DNA of 64,000 bases, from contig NZ_WEZF01000015.1 in NCBI RefSeq assembly GCF_009177065.1, positions 62,001 to 126,000 of the forward strand, read 5' to 3'. Within the stretch, counting starts at the first letter, position 1. Each line of letters opens with the position of its first letter. This document shows positions 53,222 through 61,949 of this stretch, in pieces. The position numbers and the translations under genes were made by a program. The DNA comes from Tautonia marina. GTDB lineage: Bacteria > Planctomycetota > Planctomycetia > Isosphaerales > Isosphaeraceae. Under the pieces are notes generated by a model that did no database searches, was not told the DNA's origin, and saw only the letters and a list, made by a program, of their open reading frames with translations.

Positions 53222-54169
53222 TCAACCGGCTCCGGCTTCGGGACCGTTGGGAGCGATCCGGGCCAACTCGACCGCCACCCGAGCCGCAAGCGAGGCGTTG
53301 GCCACAATCAGAGCGGCGTTGGCCGATTGGCTCATGCCACCGGTTCCTTCATGAATGCGAGCAAGGAGAAACGGGGTAAGCCGCTTGCCGCTGATGCCAA
53401 GACGATCAGCCTGGTTCAGGGCGTCGTCGAGCGCGGCATTCATCAATGCTTCGTCCGGGGCTTCTGATTCGGGAACCTGTTGGGTAAGAACCACCGCGCA
53501 GGGCAGGCCGAACTGCCGGTGTACGGCGACGAGCCGGGCCGCCTCGACCGGATCGTTGACCCGATGCTCCAGGGGCAGGCCGGTGGTTCGGCTTGTGAAA
53601 GCGGGCAACGCGTCGGTCTGATAGCCGATGATCGGCACCCCTCGGGTTTCCAGAGCTTCGAGGGTGGCGGGCAGATCGAGGACCGTCTTGGCCCCGGAGC
53701 AGACGACCAGCGAACCATCAGCCCGAGCCAGTTCGTCGAGATCCATCGACACGTCGAAACTTTCGGCCGCGTTCCGGTGTACTCCTCCAAGGCCCCCCGT
53801 CGCGAACACGCCGATGCCCGCCGATCGGGCGATCCAGAGCGTGGCCGAGACGGTGGTTGCCGCGCTCTGGCCCCGGGCAAGGACCGGGCTCAGGTCGCGT
53901 CGGCCAGCCTTCAGCACGTCGTTCGCCTGGGCCAGGTGTGTCAGTTCGGTGTCACTCAGCCCGATCCGGACCCTCCCGTTCAGTACGGCGATCGTCGCCG
54001 GAACGGCTCCGGCCTCTCGAACGGCCTGCTCCGATCGTCTGGCGGTTTCCAGGTTCGTCGGCCAGGGAAGGCCGTGAGCAATCAGGGTCGATTCCAGCGC
54101 CACCACGGGCTGGCCGCGCTGCAAGGCGTGGGCGATGTCGAGGGCGATCGCCTCTGTGAATGCATTCAT
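53222..54169 (-). CDS. psuG: Pseudouridine-5'-phosphate glycosidase
   Basis: The 315-residue enzyme cleaves the C-C glycosidic bond of pseudouridine 5'-phosphate to uracil and ribose 5-phosphate. ALESTLIAHGLP contains E26 and VCSGAKTVLD contains K161, matching the E. coli catalytic pair Glu31 and Lys166 with an equal offset. The FATGGLGGVHR segment near 122-132 is also conserved. No pseudouridine kinase (psuK) gene is adjacent, although the pair is often linked. It converges with the secreted-protein gene at 51279, with 62 bp between the stops. Confidence 0.95.
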   Translation of the reverse strand: MNAFTEAIALDIAHALQRGQPVVALESTLIAHGLPWPTNLETARRSEQAVREAGAVPATIAVLNGRVRIGLSDTELTHLAQANDVLKAGRRDLSPVLARGQSAATTVSATLWIARSAGIGVFATGGLGGVHRNAAESFDVSMDLDELARADGSLVVCSGAKTVLDLPATLEALETRGVPIIGYQTDALPAFTSRTTGLPLEHRVNDPVEAARLVAVHRQFGLPCAVVLTQQVPESEAPDEALMNAALDDALNQADRLGISGKRLTPFLLARIHEGTGGMSQSANAALIVANASLAARVAVELARIAPNGPEAGAG

Positions 54170-54413
54170 TGGTTGGCTCGCATAACTTCATGCAGTCATT
54201 GGAAATCGGAGGTTTTCGCGAAAAAACTTCCAGGCGATTTTGGGGGTGATTCCGTAGGATAGAAGACAGTTCCTCTCGGCGAGATGGGGTTGAGTCGAGG
54301 CAGCTTTCCGAGAGACGAACCCCTTTTTGTTGGTGTGGAATGGATTCTGCATCATGGACTCATCCGAATCATGAGTGGAACGGACCAGACGCGTGAGTGC
54401 AGTACCCCGAACC

Positions 54414-55778
54414 ATGCCGGAGCGATCCACCAGTTTCCGAGTGGTGCTTGAGATCGTCGAGGGGCCCCGAGCGGGCCGGTCGTTCGTGGTCGAGCGCGCC
54501 GAACCGTTCGTGGTGGGCCGTTCACTTCTGGTTGACGGTTCGGTCCCTGAAGATAGTTCGCTCTCGCGCGATCACTTCGAGTTGCGAGTGACCAGCGGAG
54601 GCGACCTGACGCTCCGCGACCTGCGCAGCACCAACGGCACGTTTGTCAACGATCGGCCGGTGGAGCGGTCGCGCCTGGTTCATGGCGACCGGATCATGGC
54701 CGGAGAAACGGTCTTTCGGGTCCAGATTGAGGCCTCGGGCGGCATGCCGGGCCTGCTTCGGCCCGACGAGGTGGGCACGGCCGAGCACGATCGGCCTCCG
54801 GTCTCGTTCGCCCCGATCGTCTGCGGCGGTTGTGGGATTTCGGCCCCTCAGGGCACCCTTGTTGCTCAGGATGAACAAGAGGGACGCGGGCCGGAGTCGG
54901 TCTACTGGCTTTGCGACAACTGCCGGGCCGAGATGGCGATGACCCCCCAGCCCGTGCCGCACTACAAGACCCTCCGCGAGCTGGGACGGGGGGCGATGGG
55001 GGTCGTCTATCTCGCCCAGCACTCCCGGACCGGGCGCAAGGTCGCCCTGAAGCTGATCGTGCCCGAGTCGGCCGCTGCCCGATCGGCCATCGACCGCTTC
55101 CTCCGCGAAATGACGGTCATCAGCAAGCTGAAGCATCCGAACATCGTCGAGTGGCTCGAACAGGGAACTTCCGGCGGTCGCTTCTGGTTCGCCATGGAGT
55201 ATGTTGACGGCAGCAATCTTGAGGCCGTTGCCCGAGCCGCCCAGGGCCAGTACCCGATCGACCAGGGCTGCCGGATGGCCGCTCAGATTCTCAAGGGACT
55301 CGATCACGCCCATCGCCAAGGCTTCGTCCATCGGGACATCAAGCCGGAAAACATTCTCATCGGTCGCACACCAAGCGGCTTGCTCTCGGTCAAGATTTCC
55401 GATTTCGGCCTGGCCAAAAGTTACCGGAGCATCGGCCTGTCGGGCCTGACCTTCTCCGGAGAAATGCGTGGGACGATTCCCTTCATGCCCCCCGAGCAGA
55501 TGCTCGACTTCAAGACCGTCAAGCCGTCGGGCGACATCTACGCCACGACCGCGACGCTCTATTTCCTGCTCACCGGCCAGTTTATCCATGATCATGTGGG
55601 CGAAGGGATCGACGTGGTGCAACTGGTCCTGGAACAGGCCCCCATCCCCATCCGCGAGCGACGCCCCGAGATTCCTCCTCAGCTCGCCGCCGTGATCGAC
55701 CGCGGCCTGTCCCGAGACCCCGCCGACCGCTTCCCCAGCGCCTCGGCCCTTCGCCAGGCGCTTCGGCCCTTCTGCTGA
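54414..55778 (+). CDS. FHA domain - zinc motif - serine/threonine protein kinase
   Basis: The 454-residue protein begins with an FHA phosphothreonine-binding domain (about residues 8-105, with SRDHFELR and STNGTFVND). A four-Cys zinc motif follows (C137, C140, C167, C170), then a complete kinase (about 184-452). Kinase landmarks are GRGAMG (191-196), the ATP-anchoring K213, HRDIKPEN (306-313) and DFG (330-332). There is no transmembrane helix, so it should act in the cytoplasm. FHA domains bind phosphorylated partners, suggesting self- or cascade regulation. The frame is open upstream to a GTG at 54375, and another GTG lies at 54393, so the start is uncertain. Confidence 0.9.
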   Translation: MPERSTSFRVVLEIVEGPRAGRSFVVERAEPFVVGRSLLVDGSVPEDSSLSRDHFELRVTSGGDLTLRDLRSTNGTFVNDRPVERSRLVHGDRIMAGETVFRVQIEASGGMPGLLRPDEVGTAEHDRPPVSFAPIVCGGCGISAPQGTLVAQDEQEGRGPESVYWLCDNCRAEMAMTPQPVPHYKTLRELGRGAMGVVYLAQHSRTGRKVALKLIVPESAAARSAIDRFLREMTVISKLKHPNIVEWLEQGTSGGRFWFAMEYVDGSNLEAVARAAQGQYPIDQGCRMAAQILKGLDHAHRQGFVHRDIKPENILIGRTPSGLLSVKISDFGLAKSYRSIGLSGLTFSGEMRGTIPFMPPEQMLDFKTVKPSGDIYATTATLYFLLTGQFIHDHVGEGIDVVQLVLEQAPIPIRERRPEIPPQLAAVIDRGLSRDPADRFPSASALRQALRPFC

Positions 55779-55818
55779 GCCTGCTCGACGCTGGGGGACG
55801 GCGGAGAGATTCCCTCCG

Positions 55819-56430
55819 TTAGCGGGTTCCCGCCGACGCCTCGTCAAGGACAAGTTGGATGTCGGCTACGACCGATTCGGGATCGAGGAACTGAAGATTG
55901 TAAATTTCTCGTTGCCGACCGTTGGGATCGACCAGAAAGATCCGCGACGGATGGTCGAGCGTGCCGCTCGGGCCGATCCGAGCCCACATATCCCAGGCGG
56001 CGATCACCTCGGCCACTGGCTTCGGGTCGCCCGTCAGGAAATGCCATCCTGAAGGATCGGCGCCGAAAATCTCGGCGTATCGGCTGAGAATCTCCGGCCG
56101 ATCCGTTTTCGGATCGAGCGAGATGGACACCAGGGCGACACGGTCGCCCCAGAGCCCGCGGCGCTTCAGTTCCTCCTGCACGCGGTACATCGTATGCGTG
56201 GTGGCCGGGCACGACCCGTTGCAGGTCGTGTAGACAAAGCTCACCAGGGCGGCCTTGCCCTGCGATTGCAGGTCGGCCAGGCGAAACGGTTGCTCGGTGC
56301 GCGCATCGACCAGCACCGTCTCCGGCGCCGGACCGATGTCCGCCAGCCGGGAATCGTCTTCGATCGCCGCCAAGGCGCCGAACCAGGCGACCCAGGAGCC
56401 CATCGCGAGCCAGATGCCATGAAGAATCAT
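55819..56430 (-). CDS. SCO1/SenC family copper chaperone-like protein
   Basis: The 203-residue thioredoxin-fold protein has an N-terminal hydrophobic anchor or leader (residues 3-22), the copper-binding CNGSC (C70, C74) and the third ligand H160 in LDHPSRIFLVD. SCO proteins deliver or reduce copper for periplasmic or membrane cuproenzymes. It starts 73 bp after the SBP56-type gene, with GAGGAG 10 bases before the ATG. Its likely client is therefore that protein, an inference supported by the same pairing in methanethiol-oxidising bacteria. Confidence 0.9.
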   Translation of the reverse strand: MILHGIWLAMGSWVAWFGALAAIEDDSRLADIGPAPETVLVDARTEQPFRLADLQSQGKAALVSFVYTTCNGSCPATTHTMYRVQEELKRRGLWGDRVALVSISLDPKTDRPEILSRYAEIFGADPSGWHFLTGDPKPVAEVIAAWDMWARIGPSGTLDHPSRIFLVDPNGRQREIYNLQFLDPESVVADIQLVLDEASAGTR

Positions 56431-56503
56431 TTGTGGTTGCTCCTCGTGCGGTCGATGTCGCGCGTGGTGATTGAGTCGGTGTTCGACGTGGGGTGATATG
56501 GGA

Positions 56504-57721
56504 TCAGTTGATCAGCATGTCGTGACCACGGGCCGCGCCCGTCGGGAATTTGGTCAGATCAACATCGAAGAACGGATCGACCTTCATGCCGTCCGGTCCG
56601 ATCCGGACGAGCCGGATGCAGAAGTTTTCCGAGCGGTCGAGGGTTGAGAGCAAGGAGTTGGTCACATACATGCGCTTGCCGTCGCCGGTCAGGTGCATCA
56701 TGTTCGGCTGCACGCAGGGAACCACTGTGCTGGTCAGCACGAGGTTTTCGGGATCCGACACGTCCCACTGCTGGATCTCGTCGCCGCCGAAGCATGAGAC
56801 GTAGAGGAAGCGATCGTCGGGGCTCTGCCTCAGGTCGGCGGGTAAAGCGGCCGTGTCGGCCACTTTCTTCGTCTCGTAGGTGCCGTCGCCACGCCCCTTG
56901 AACAGATAGATCGAGTTATCGAGCGCACAGTTCGTGAACCCATAATCATTTTCAGGTTTGAGCGACCAGCGGACCTCCAGCGGAGCAAGCCCGGCCTCCA
57001 TGACCTGAAGCGGTTTCCGCTCCTTGAAGTCCCAGACAATCAACTCGTTGCCGAAGTCGTTCAGGCTCATCTCGGGGAACGGCTTCCCATAATTGCGCAA
57101 CGGCGTGAAGGCGCTCGAAACCATGCGGTTAAACTCGGTTTTGACGGCCACATCGTAGCCGTACGGCGATTCCTCGGGCTGGTCGATTCGGCGGATAAAG
57201 CGGCCGTCGTTGGTGAATTCGGCCATCCCGGCCGGAAGTCCGCCATCGGCCGCGCCGAGGAAGGTCAAGAGCATCCGGCCCGGAAGGGCGTAATAGGTAT
57301 GCGGCCCCGACAGCCCCGTCTGTTCCGTGACGTCCTCCAGGACGGTTTCGATCCGAGGGGCGGCCGGGTCGGTCGCCACGTCGATGATCCAGATCCGGCT
57401 CGAAAAGAGCCCCCCGGCCCAGATGCGCGTCCGGTCGTCGGTGAACCCCCAGTGGTGCGTCTCGTTCCCCTTCGAGCCGAGATCAAGCTGATGGATGATC
57501 GTGCCGTAACTCGGGCTGGCTGGGTTGACATCCACGGTGATGACAAAATCATTGTCCTTTGCATCGGCATCGACGCAGAAGACATACAGGTATGCTTCCG
57601 GCCGATCGAGTCGCGTCACGTAGGGAGACAGGCACGTCTCGGCGCAGGCGACCGAGGCGATCAGCACGATCGCCAGCGTTCGGACCACCTGCACGCAGGG
57701 GAGAGGGAGACGAGATCGCAT
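56504..57721 (-). CDS. mtoX: Selenium-binding protein 56 / methanethiol oxidase homologue
   Basis: The 405-residue secreted protein (leader MRSRLPLPCVQVVRTLAIVL, cleavage near ACAE) belongs to the SBP56 family. It begins its domain with SPYVTRLDRPEAYLYVFCVD and has ETHHWGFTDDRTRIW, GPHTYYALPGRML, YGYDVAVKTEFNRMVSSAF and NMMHLTGDGKRMYVTNSLLS. The bacterial member MtoX is a copper-dependent periplasmic oxidase that converts methanethiol to formaldehyde, sulfide and hydrogen peroxide. Candidate copper ligands are the HH of THHWGF. The export signal and the adjacent SCO gene favour that function over a generic selenium role. AGGAGG precedes the ATG at 57721; a TTG lies 21 bases upstream. Confidence 0.85.
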   Translation of the reverse strand: MRSRLPLPCVQVVRTLAIVLIASVACAETCLSPYVTRLDRPEAYLYVFCVDADAKDNDFVITVDVNPASPSYGTIIHQLDLGSKGNETHHWGFTDDRTRIWAGGLFSSRIWIIDVATDPAAPRIETVLEDVTEQTGLSGPHTYYALPGRMLLTFLGAADGGLPAGMAEFTNDGRFIRRIDQPEESPYGYDVAVKTEFNRMVSSAFTPLRNYGKPFPEMSLNDFGNELIVWDFKERKPLQVMEAGLAPLEVRWSLKPENDYGFTNCALDNSIYLFKGRGDGTYETKKVADTAALPADLRQSPDDRFLYVSCFGGDEIQQWDVSDPENLVLTSTVVPCVQPNMMHLTGDGKRMYVTNSLLSTLDRSENFCIRLVRIGPDGMKVDPFFDVDLTKFPTGAARGHDMLIN

Positions 57722-57778
57722 GAGCGCAATCCTCCTTGGCAAGACCGTGATGAAACGGCCATTGCGGTTCGAGATGGG

Positions 57779-57976
57779 TCAGGATTTCGGGCCGACTTGC
57801 TCGGACGGGACAATGGCGATCGAATCGAGCCATCGGCGGAAGGACTCGGCCTCTCCGCCGCGCAGGATGGTCGCTTTTTCGGTACTGAAAAAGATCTCAA
57901 CGTCAATGCCCGTATCACGAACTTCTGTGACCATCTCCAGATTCAAATAACTTCCGCCGATTTTGACCAGAGTCAT
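57779..57976 (-). CDS. Small conserved-looking protein
   Basis: The 65-residue product (MTLVKIGGSYLNLEMVTEVR, then DVEIFFSTEKATILRGGEAE) has alternating strand-like segments and an ESFRRWLDS helix. It has the style of small planctomycete proteins that begin with GGSYLNL. GGAGAG lies upstream of the ATG. It lies 57 bp before the SBP56-type gene in the same direction and may be the first gene of that unit. No function can be given. Confidence 0.65.
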   Translation of the reverse strand: MTLVKIGGSYLNLEMVTEVRDTGIDVEIFFSTEKATILRGGEAESFRRWLDSIAIVPSEQVGPKS

Positions 57977-58077
57977 CGCAGTCTCTCCGATCGAAGTTCA
58001 CGACTGCTCCCCGACTCGATTCCGGCGCGGCCCGTCCGGTCGGAGGGTCGAGGGAGCAACCTCTCACGTTACCAGAA

Positions 58078-59334
58078 TCACCCGATCAAAGGGATCGCCC
58101 TGGCCCCGTCGGCGGCCTGGCAAACATGAACCTCGGCGATCGTACCGGTGCGTCGGGCGTAGGCCTCGCGCACCGAGGCGGCGAAGGCGTCGGCCTGGTC
58201 AGACCGAACCAGATTGACCGTGCAACCGGCCCAGCCCGCCCCGCAGAGCTTACCGCCCAGGAATCCGGGCGCAGCCTCGGCCAATTCGATCAACGTGTTC
58301 AAAGCAGGCGAGCTGTTTTCGAAGTCGTCTCGGCTTGATGCGTGCGAGGCCGACATCAGGCGGCCCAACGTCGTCAGATCGCCACGCCGCAGGGCCTCGG
58401 CCCCTTGCCGCACTCGGTCGTTCTCGGTCAAGACGTGCCGCGCGCGACGGTAGCCGACCGGGTCGAGCCGATCACGATAGGCGTTCAAATCCGCAAGGGT
58501 GATGTCCCGAAGCGACGCGACCGGCGGAGGCTCCTGAGGGGGATCGGAGCGTGAGGATGCCGGCGGATGTTCGCGGAAGTACCGGACAATCCGATCACAT
58601 TCCTCCCGGCGCTGGTTGTACATCCCGTCGGCCAGACGTCGTGAGGTCTTCGTGTCGCAAACGACGATCGCAGGCGAGGGATCGCCGAGCGAAAGCCGCT
58701 CGAACTCAAGCGAGAAACAATCGAGCATCAAGGCATGATCGCGCTTGCCCAGCAGGGTGCAAACGAAGTCGAGCAGGCCCGAGGCGACCCCAACGGTCTG
58801 GTTCTCGGCCTCGCGGAGGGTCTGGGCCAGAGCCATCCGAGCCTGGTCGTCGAGCGCGTCGGCGGTCCCCCCCTGCCCCTCGGGAAACACTCCGGCGTCG
58901 AGCAAAAACAGGGCGAACGCTCCCTCCAGGCTTGCCGAACTGGAGAGGCCCGCGCCGAGCGGAACATCGCCGGCAATGGTGGCCTCGAAGGCCGATTGCA
59001 GCGGCCCGATTCGATCGGTGAACGCCTTGACGACCCCTCGCAGGTACCGTCCCCAGGCCCCTGGCGGGTCATTCACCTCCTCATGGAGCGGCAGACCATA
59101 CAAATCATCGAATGCCTCGGAGTAAATCCAGGATTCTTCTCCCCGGGTCGGCCGGCCGGTCACGACGGTCGAGCGGTCGATCGCCGCGGCCAAAACCAGG
59201 CCGTTGTTGTGGTCGGTGTGATTGCCCAGCAGTTCGACGCGTCCCGGAGCCATGCCGAGGTGTGTCGGCTCGGCGCCGAAGCGCTCTCGGAAGGCGGCCC
59301 GAGCACGATCGATCGAAGTAGATGCGGTCATCAT
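58078..59334 (-). CDS. galK: Galactokinase-like GHMP sugar kinase
   Basis: The 418-residue enzyme belongs to the GHMP kinase superfamily and resembles galactokinase, which phosphorylates galactose at O1 with ATP. The ATP-binding loop is GDVPLGAGLSSSASLE, and a late GGKLCGAGWAGCTVNLV matches motif 3. The substrate-side signature reads GRVELLGNHTDHNNGLVL, where classical GalK has GEHTDYN, so Glu and Tyr are replaced by Asn and His. The kinase may therefore use galactose or a related sugar. No galT or galE gene is adjacent. GGAGGA precedes the ATG at 59334. Confidence 0.85.
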   Translation of the reverse strand: MMTASTSIDRARAAFRERFGAEPTHLGMAPGRVELLGNHTDHNNGLVLAAAIDRSTVVTGRPTRGEESWIYSEAFDDLYGLPLHEEVNDPPGAWGRYLRGVVKAFTDRIGPLQSAFEATIAGDVPLGAGLSSSASLEGAFALFLLDAGVFPEGQGGTADALDDQARMALAQTLREAENQTVGVASGLLDFVCTLLGKRDHALMLDCFSLEFERLSLGDPSPAIVVCDTKTSRRLADGMYNQRREECDRIVRYFREHPPASSRSDPPQEPPPVASLRDITLADLNAYRDRLDPVGYRRARHVLTENDRVRQGAEALRRGDLTTLGRLMSASHASSRDDFENSSPALNTLIELAEAAPGFLGGKLCGAGWAGCTVNLVRSDQADAFAASVREAYARRTGTIAEVHVCQAADGARAIPLIG

Positions 59335-59361
59335 CGGGAGTCCTCCGGGGAATCGCGTGAG

Positions 59362-60030
59362 TCAATCGTCATCCGTCGGGAACAGCTCGGTCACGGTCAC
59401 GGAGAAGCCCGTCACGACCTCGCCGCCGTCGAGGGTTTCCGTTTCACTCAGCAAAACGGATTGCTCGGCGGTCGGCCCGGGATGGACCCGGACGGTTCGG
59501 CGGGTCGGATCGACCATCCAGACCAGGCGAACCCCAGCTTCAAAGTATTCGCGGATCTTGCGCTCCATCTCAGCTCGGGATTTGTCCTTGCTCAGGACCT
59601 CGACCGCCAGGTTGGGCACGAGGCTCGGGATCGGCTCGTCCGGAAGCTTGCCGCCGGGAAATCGGTTGCGAGCGACAAACGCCACGTCCGGAATCCGCAC
59701 GAGTTGGGGCATGAGCCTCATGATTCCATCCGCCCCCGAGACGTAGCCCAGGCGGTGAGCCAGCACATGGTTGTTCAGGAGCGTGAGGATCAGCCCTGCG
59801 ATCAGCGATTCCCGGTAGCCCCTCGCCTTCTCCACCAGCACGCCCTCGATCAGCTCACACGCCAGGTTCTCGCGATCGAGGAGGCGGAGCAGGTCTTCCT
59901 CCGTGGCCGATCCCGGCAAAGGGCGGAAGCGGACGCGGGAGGCCGGAATGTCTCCCAGGAGGTGGAGTAGCTCGGCAATGGTCGCCGGAGGATCGGTGGC
60001 GATGGTGGAGGGGGCGGTCGATGTGGCCAC
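59362..60030 (-). CDS. Uma2 family putative endonuclease
   Basis: The 222-residue protein is a second complete Uma2 (DUF820) member. Its features are ACELIEGVLVEKARGY, a VRIPDVAFV strand, a NLAVEVLSKDKSRAEMERK segment and RLVWMVDPTRRTVRVH. The acidic residues expected in the PD-(D/E)xK-like site are visible in IPDVAF and VEVLS. It starts with GTG and differs in N-terminus from the other copy, so they are not a recent duplication. A TACAAT box lies at 60078-60083 on this strand. Confidence 0.88.
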   Translation of the reverse strand: MATSTAPSTIATDPPATIAELLHLLGDIPASRVRFRPLPGSATEEDLLRLLDRENLACELIEGVLVEKARGYRESLIAGLILTLLNNHVLAHRLGYVSGADGIMRLMPQLVRIPDVAFVARNRFPGGKLPDEPIPSLVPNLAVEVLSKDKSRAEMERKIREYFEAGVRLVWMVDPTRRTVRVHPGPTAEQSVLLSETETLDGGEVVTGFSVTVTELFPTDDD

Positions 60031-60189
60031 GAGCGAGGCTCCCTCGGGAACGGGGGACCGATCATCGTCTTGTTCTGATTGTACGATGACCTCATCGGCG
60101 TTGCCCAGCGCCTCCGGTTTGGTCGCCCAGGCTGGTGCCGGTCTTCCGACGTTCGGATCTCGGACCCCGCGTTGCCGGGACTCCGATCC

Positions 60190-60219
60190 TGACGCGCTGC
60201 AACCGCGCCTGGTACAATA
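60190..60219 (+). promoter_or_regulatory. Promoter of the phosphofructokinase gene
   Basis: CTGACG (60190-60195), an 18-bp spacer and TACAAT (60214-60219), with TGG directly before the -10 box, give an extended -10 promoter about 100 bp upstream of the start codon. Confidence 0.55.
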
Positions 60220-60321
60220 AGCCGTCCTAATTCATCGACGGAAAAGCGGATCTTGAAATTGGTGCGCGGTCGAGACACGATCTGATCCGACCGCCACGAA
60301 CGCACGAAGGAGCGCGCTACG

Positions 60322-61434
60322 ATGGCGACCTCAGGAAACCCGATCCGGCGGATTGCGATCTCGACTGGAGGAGGCGACGCACCGGGCCTGAACGCGGTGA
60401 TTCGAGCGGCGGTCGTTTCGGCCTTGAATCGCGGGTGGGAGTGTGTCGGGATTCGGGACGGGTACGACGGCGTCTTGACCCCCGAGCGGTTCCCTGAAGG
60501 TGGCCTCATTCCGTTGACGGCCGATCGAGTGCGCGGCATCACCCACCTCGGCGGCACGATTCTGGGGACCACGAACAAGAATAGCCCTCTGGCGTTCCCG
60601 ACTCCGCAACCCGATGGATCGGTCGTCCCGGTTGATCGCACCGCCGAGCTGGCCGAGCGGATCGGCGAGAATGTCGATGCGCTCATCGCCATCGGTGGTG
60701 ACGGCTCGATGGAGATTGCCCACGCCCTGAGCCGGCACGGTCTTCGCGTGGTCGGCGTGCCGAAGACGATCGACAACGACCTCGATGGCACGGTCCTGAC
60801 GTTCGGCTTTTTGACCGCCGTGGCCTTTGCCACCGAATGCCTGGACCGCCTGCACTCGACGGCCGAGGCCCACGATCGGGTCATGGTGGTCGAGGTGATG
60901 GGCCGTTACGCGGGATGGATTGCCATGAGCGCGGGCATCGCCGCCACCGCCGACGCGATCTTGATTCCCGAGATTCCTTTCGACCTGACGTCGGTGGCTC
61001 GGAAAATCGCCGAACGCGATCGAATCGGCCGGCGCTTCTCGATCGTGGTGGTGGCCGAAGGAGCCTATCCGAAGGGAGGCGAGCACTCACTCGTCCCCGG
61101 TGAACCCGGTCGGATTGAGCGGCTGGGAGGGATCGGCGAGAAGGTGGCCGAAGGACTACGAGCCACGACCGGCAAGGACGTCCGGACCGTCGTCCTCGGC
61201 CACCTGCTCCGCGGCGGCACTCCGGTCCCCATGGACCGCCTGCTGGCGCTCCGCTTCGGCGCGGCGGCTGTCCGAACCCTGGCGGAGAACCATTGCGGCG
61301 TGATGGTCGCCCTCGACCCACCGGAGGTCAAGTACGTTCCGCTCGATGTCGCCACCCGCCGGATGAAGGCGGTTCCCCTGGACTGCGACACGATCCAGAC
61401 TGGCCGCGACATGGGCATCAGCTTCGGCGACTGA
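60322..61434 (+). CDS. pfkA: 6-phosphofructokinase (PfkA family)
   Basis: The 370-residue enzyme phosphorylates fructose 6-phosphate in glycolysis. It has ISTGGGDAPGLNAVIRA, the catalytic IGGDGSMEIA, PKTIDNDLDGT, a MGRYAGWIA segment and VLGHLLRGGTPVPMDR. In GGDGS the fourth residue is Gly, as in ATP-dependent enzymes. The Lys of PKTIDND is common in PPi-using and group III enzymes, where E. coli has Gly. ATP is the more likely donor, but this needs assay. AAGGAG lies 10 bases before the ATG. Confidence 0.93.
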   Translation: MATSGNPIRRIAISTGGGDAPGLNAVIRAAVVSALNRGWECVGIRDGYDGVLTPERFPEGGLIPLTADRVRGITHLGGTILGTTNKNSPLAFPTPQPDGSVVPVDRTAELAERIGENVDALIAIGGDGSMEIAHALSRHGLRVVGVPKTIDNDLDGTVLTFGFLTAVAFATECLDRLHSTAEAHDRVMVVEVMGRYAGWIAMSAGIAATADAILIPEIPFDLTSVARKIAERDRIGRRFSIVVVAEGAYPKGGEHSLVPGEPGRIERLGGIGEKVAEGLRATTGKDVRTVVLGHLLRGGTPVPMDRLLALRFGAAAVRTLAENHCGVMVALDPPEVKYVPLDVATRRMKAVPLDCDTIQTGRDMGISFGD

Positions 61435-61442
61435 CCCGACTC

Positions 61443-61481
61443 AACCCCTTGTGCCTTGCGTCACGCCTCGCGCAAGGGGTT
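61443..61481 (+). terminator. Hairpin after pfkA
   Basis: AACCCCTTG (61443-61451) and CAAGGGGTT (61473-61481) form a 9-bp stem 9 bp after the stop, followed by CGTTCC. Termination is likely but lacks a T-tract. Confidence 0.5.
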
Positions 61482-61514
61482 CGTTCCGCGTCAGAATTTT
61501 GATCGGCACCGGCC

Positions 61515-61550
61515 CCGGCGAGAGCCCTCTGGGTCAAGGGCTCTCGCCGG
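61515..61550. repeat. 14-bp perfect hairpin
   Basis: CCGGCGAGAGCCCT (61515-61528) pairs with AGGGCTCTCGCCGG (61537-61550) around an 8-base loop. It could terminate pfkA readthrough or be an interspersed palindrome. Confidence 0.75.
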
Positions 61551-61867
61551 TTACCGGACTGCGCTACCGAGGCTGCAAAGCGAAGCAAACTCACAGATGC
61601 TCGACACTCATGCATTCTCGCACACGGTACGGCGTGACTCGCGACAACCATCGTTCGCGAGCCTCTCGCATTGTGTCAGGTGGCTGTCGGTGTCGTCAAC
61701 ATGAAAGACCTCAACACATCGAATTTTCATTATGCTTAATCGGGCGAGGTGATTCGAAGCTTGCCATGTCTGGCGGGAATGATTCGGGTGTGATTGGGTG
61801 TGTGCTTGATTGTCATCTGTGGGCGGGCGGGCAGGTGATGGCCGGTCAGGAGGGGGACGGAACGAGC

Positions 61868-61913
61868 CGCCCCCGCGTCCTCGATCGATGGAGCGAGGGA
61901 AGACGCGGGGGCG
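61868..61913 (-). terminator. Terminator of metK
   Basis: CGCCCCCGCGTC (61868-61879) pairs with GACGCGGGGGCG (61902-61913), with an inner CCTCG/CGAGG helix. It lies 37 bp after the metK stop. Confidence 0.65.
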
Positions 61914-61949
61914 TTGAGCGAGCGGATGATGCTGAGCCCAGAGGCCGGG

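Larger units (their letters stand above)
61435..61949. other. pfkA-metK intergenic region
   Basis: These 515 bases between convergent genes hold no recognised gene. They contain the pfkA hairpin, a further 14-bp stem at 61515-61550, and the metK terminator. The middle (about 61600-61800) is somewhat AT-richer than its surroundings. Confidence 0.5.
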
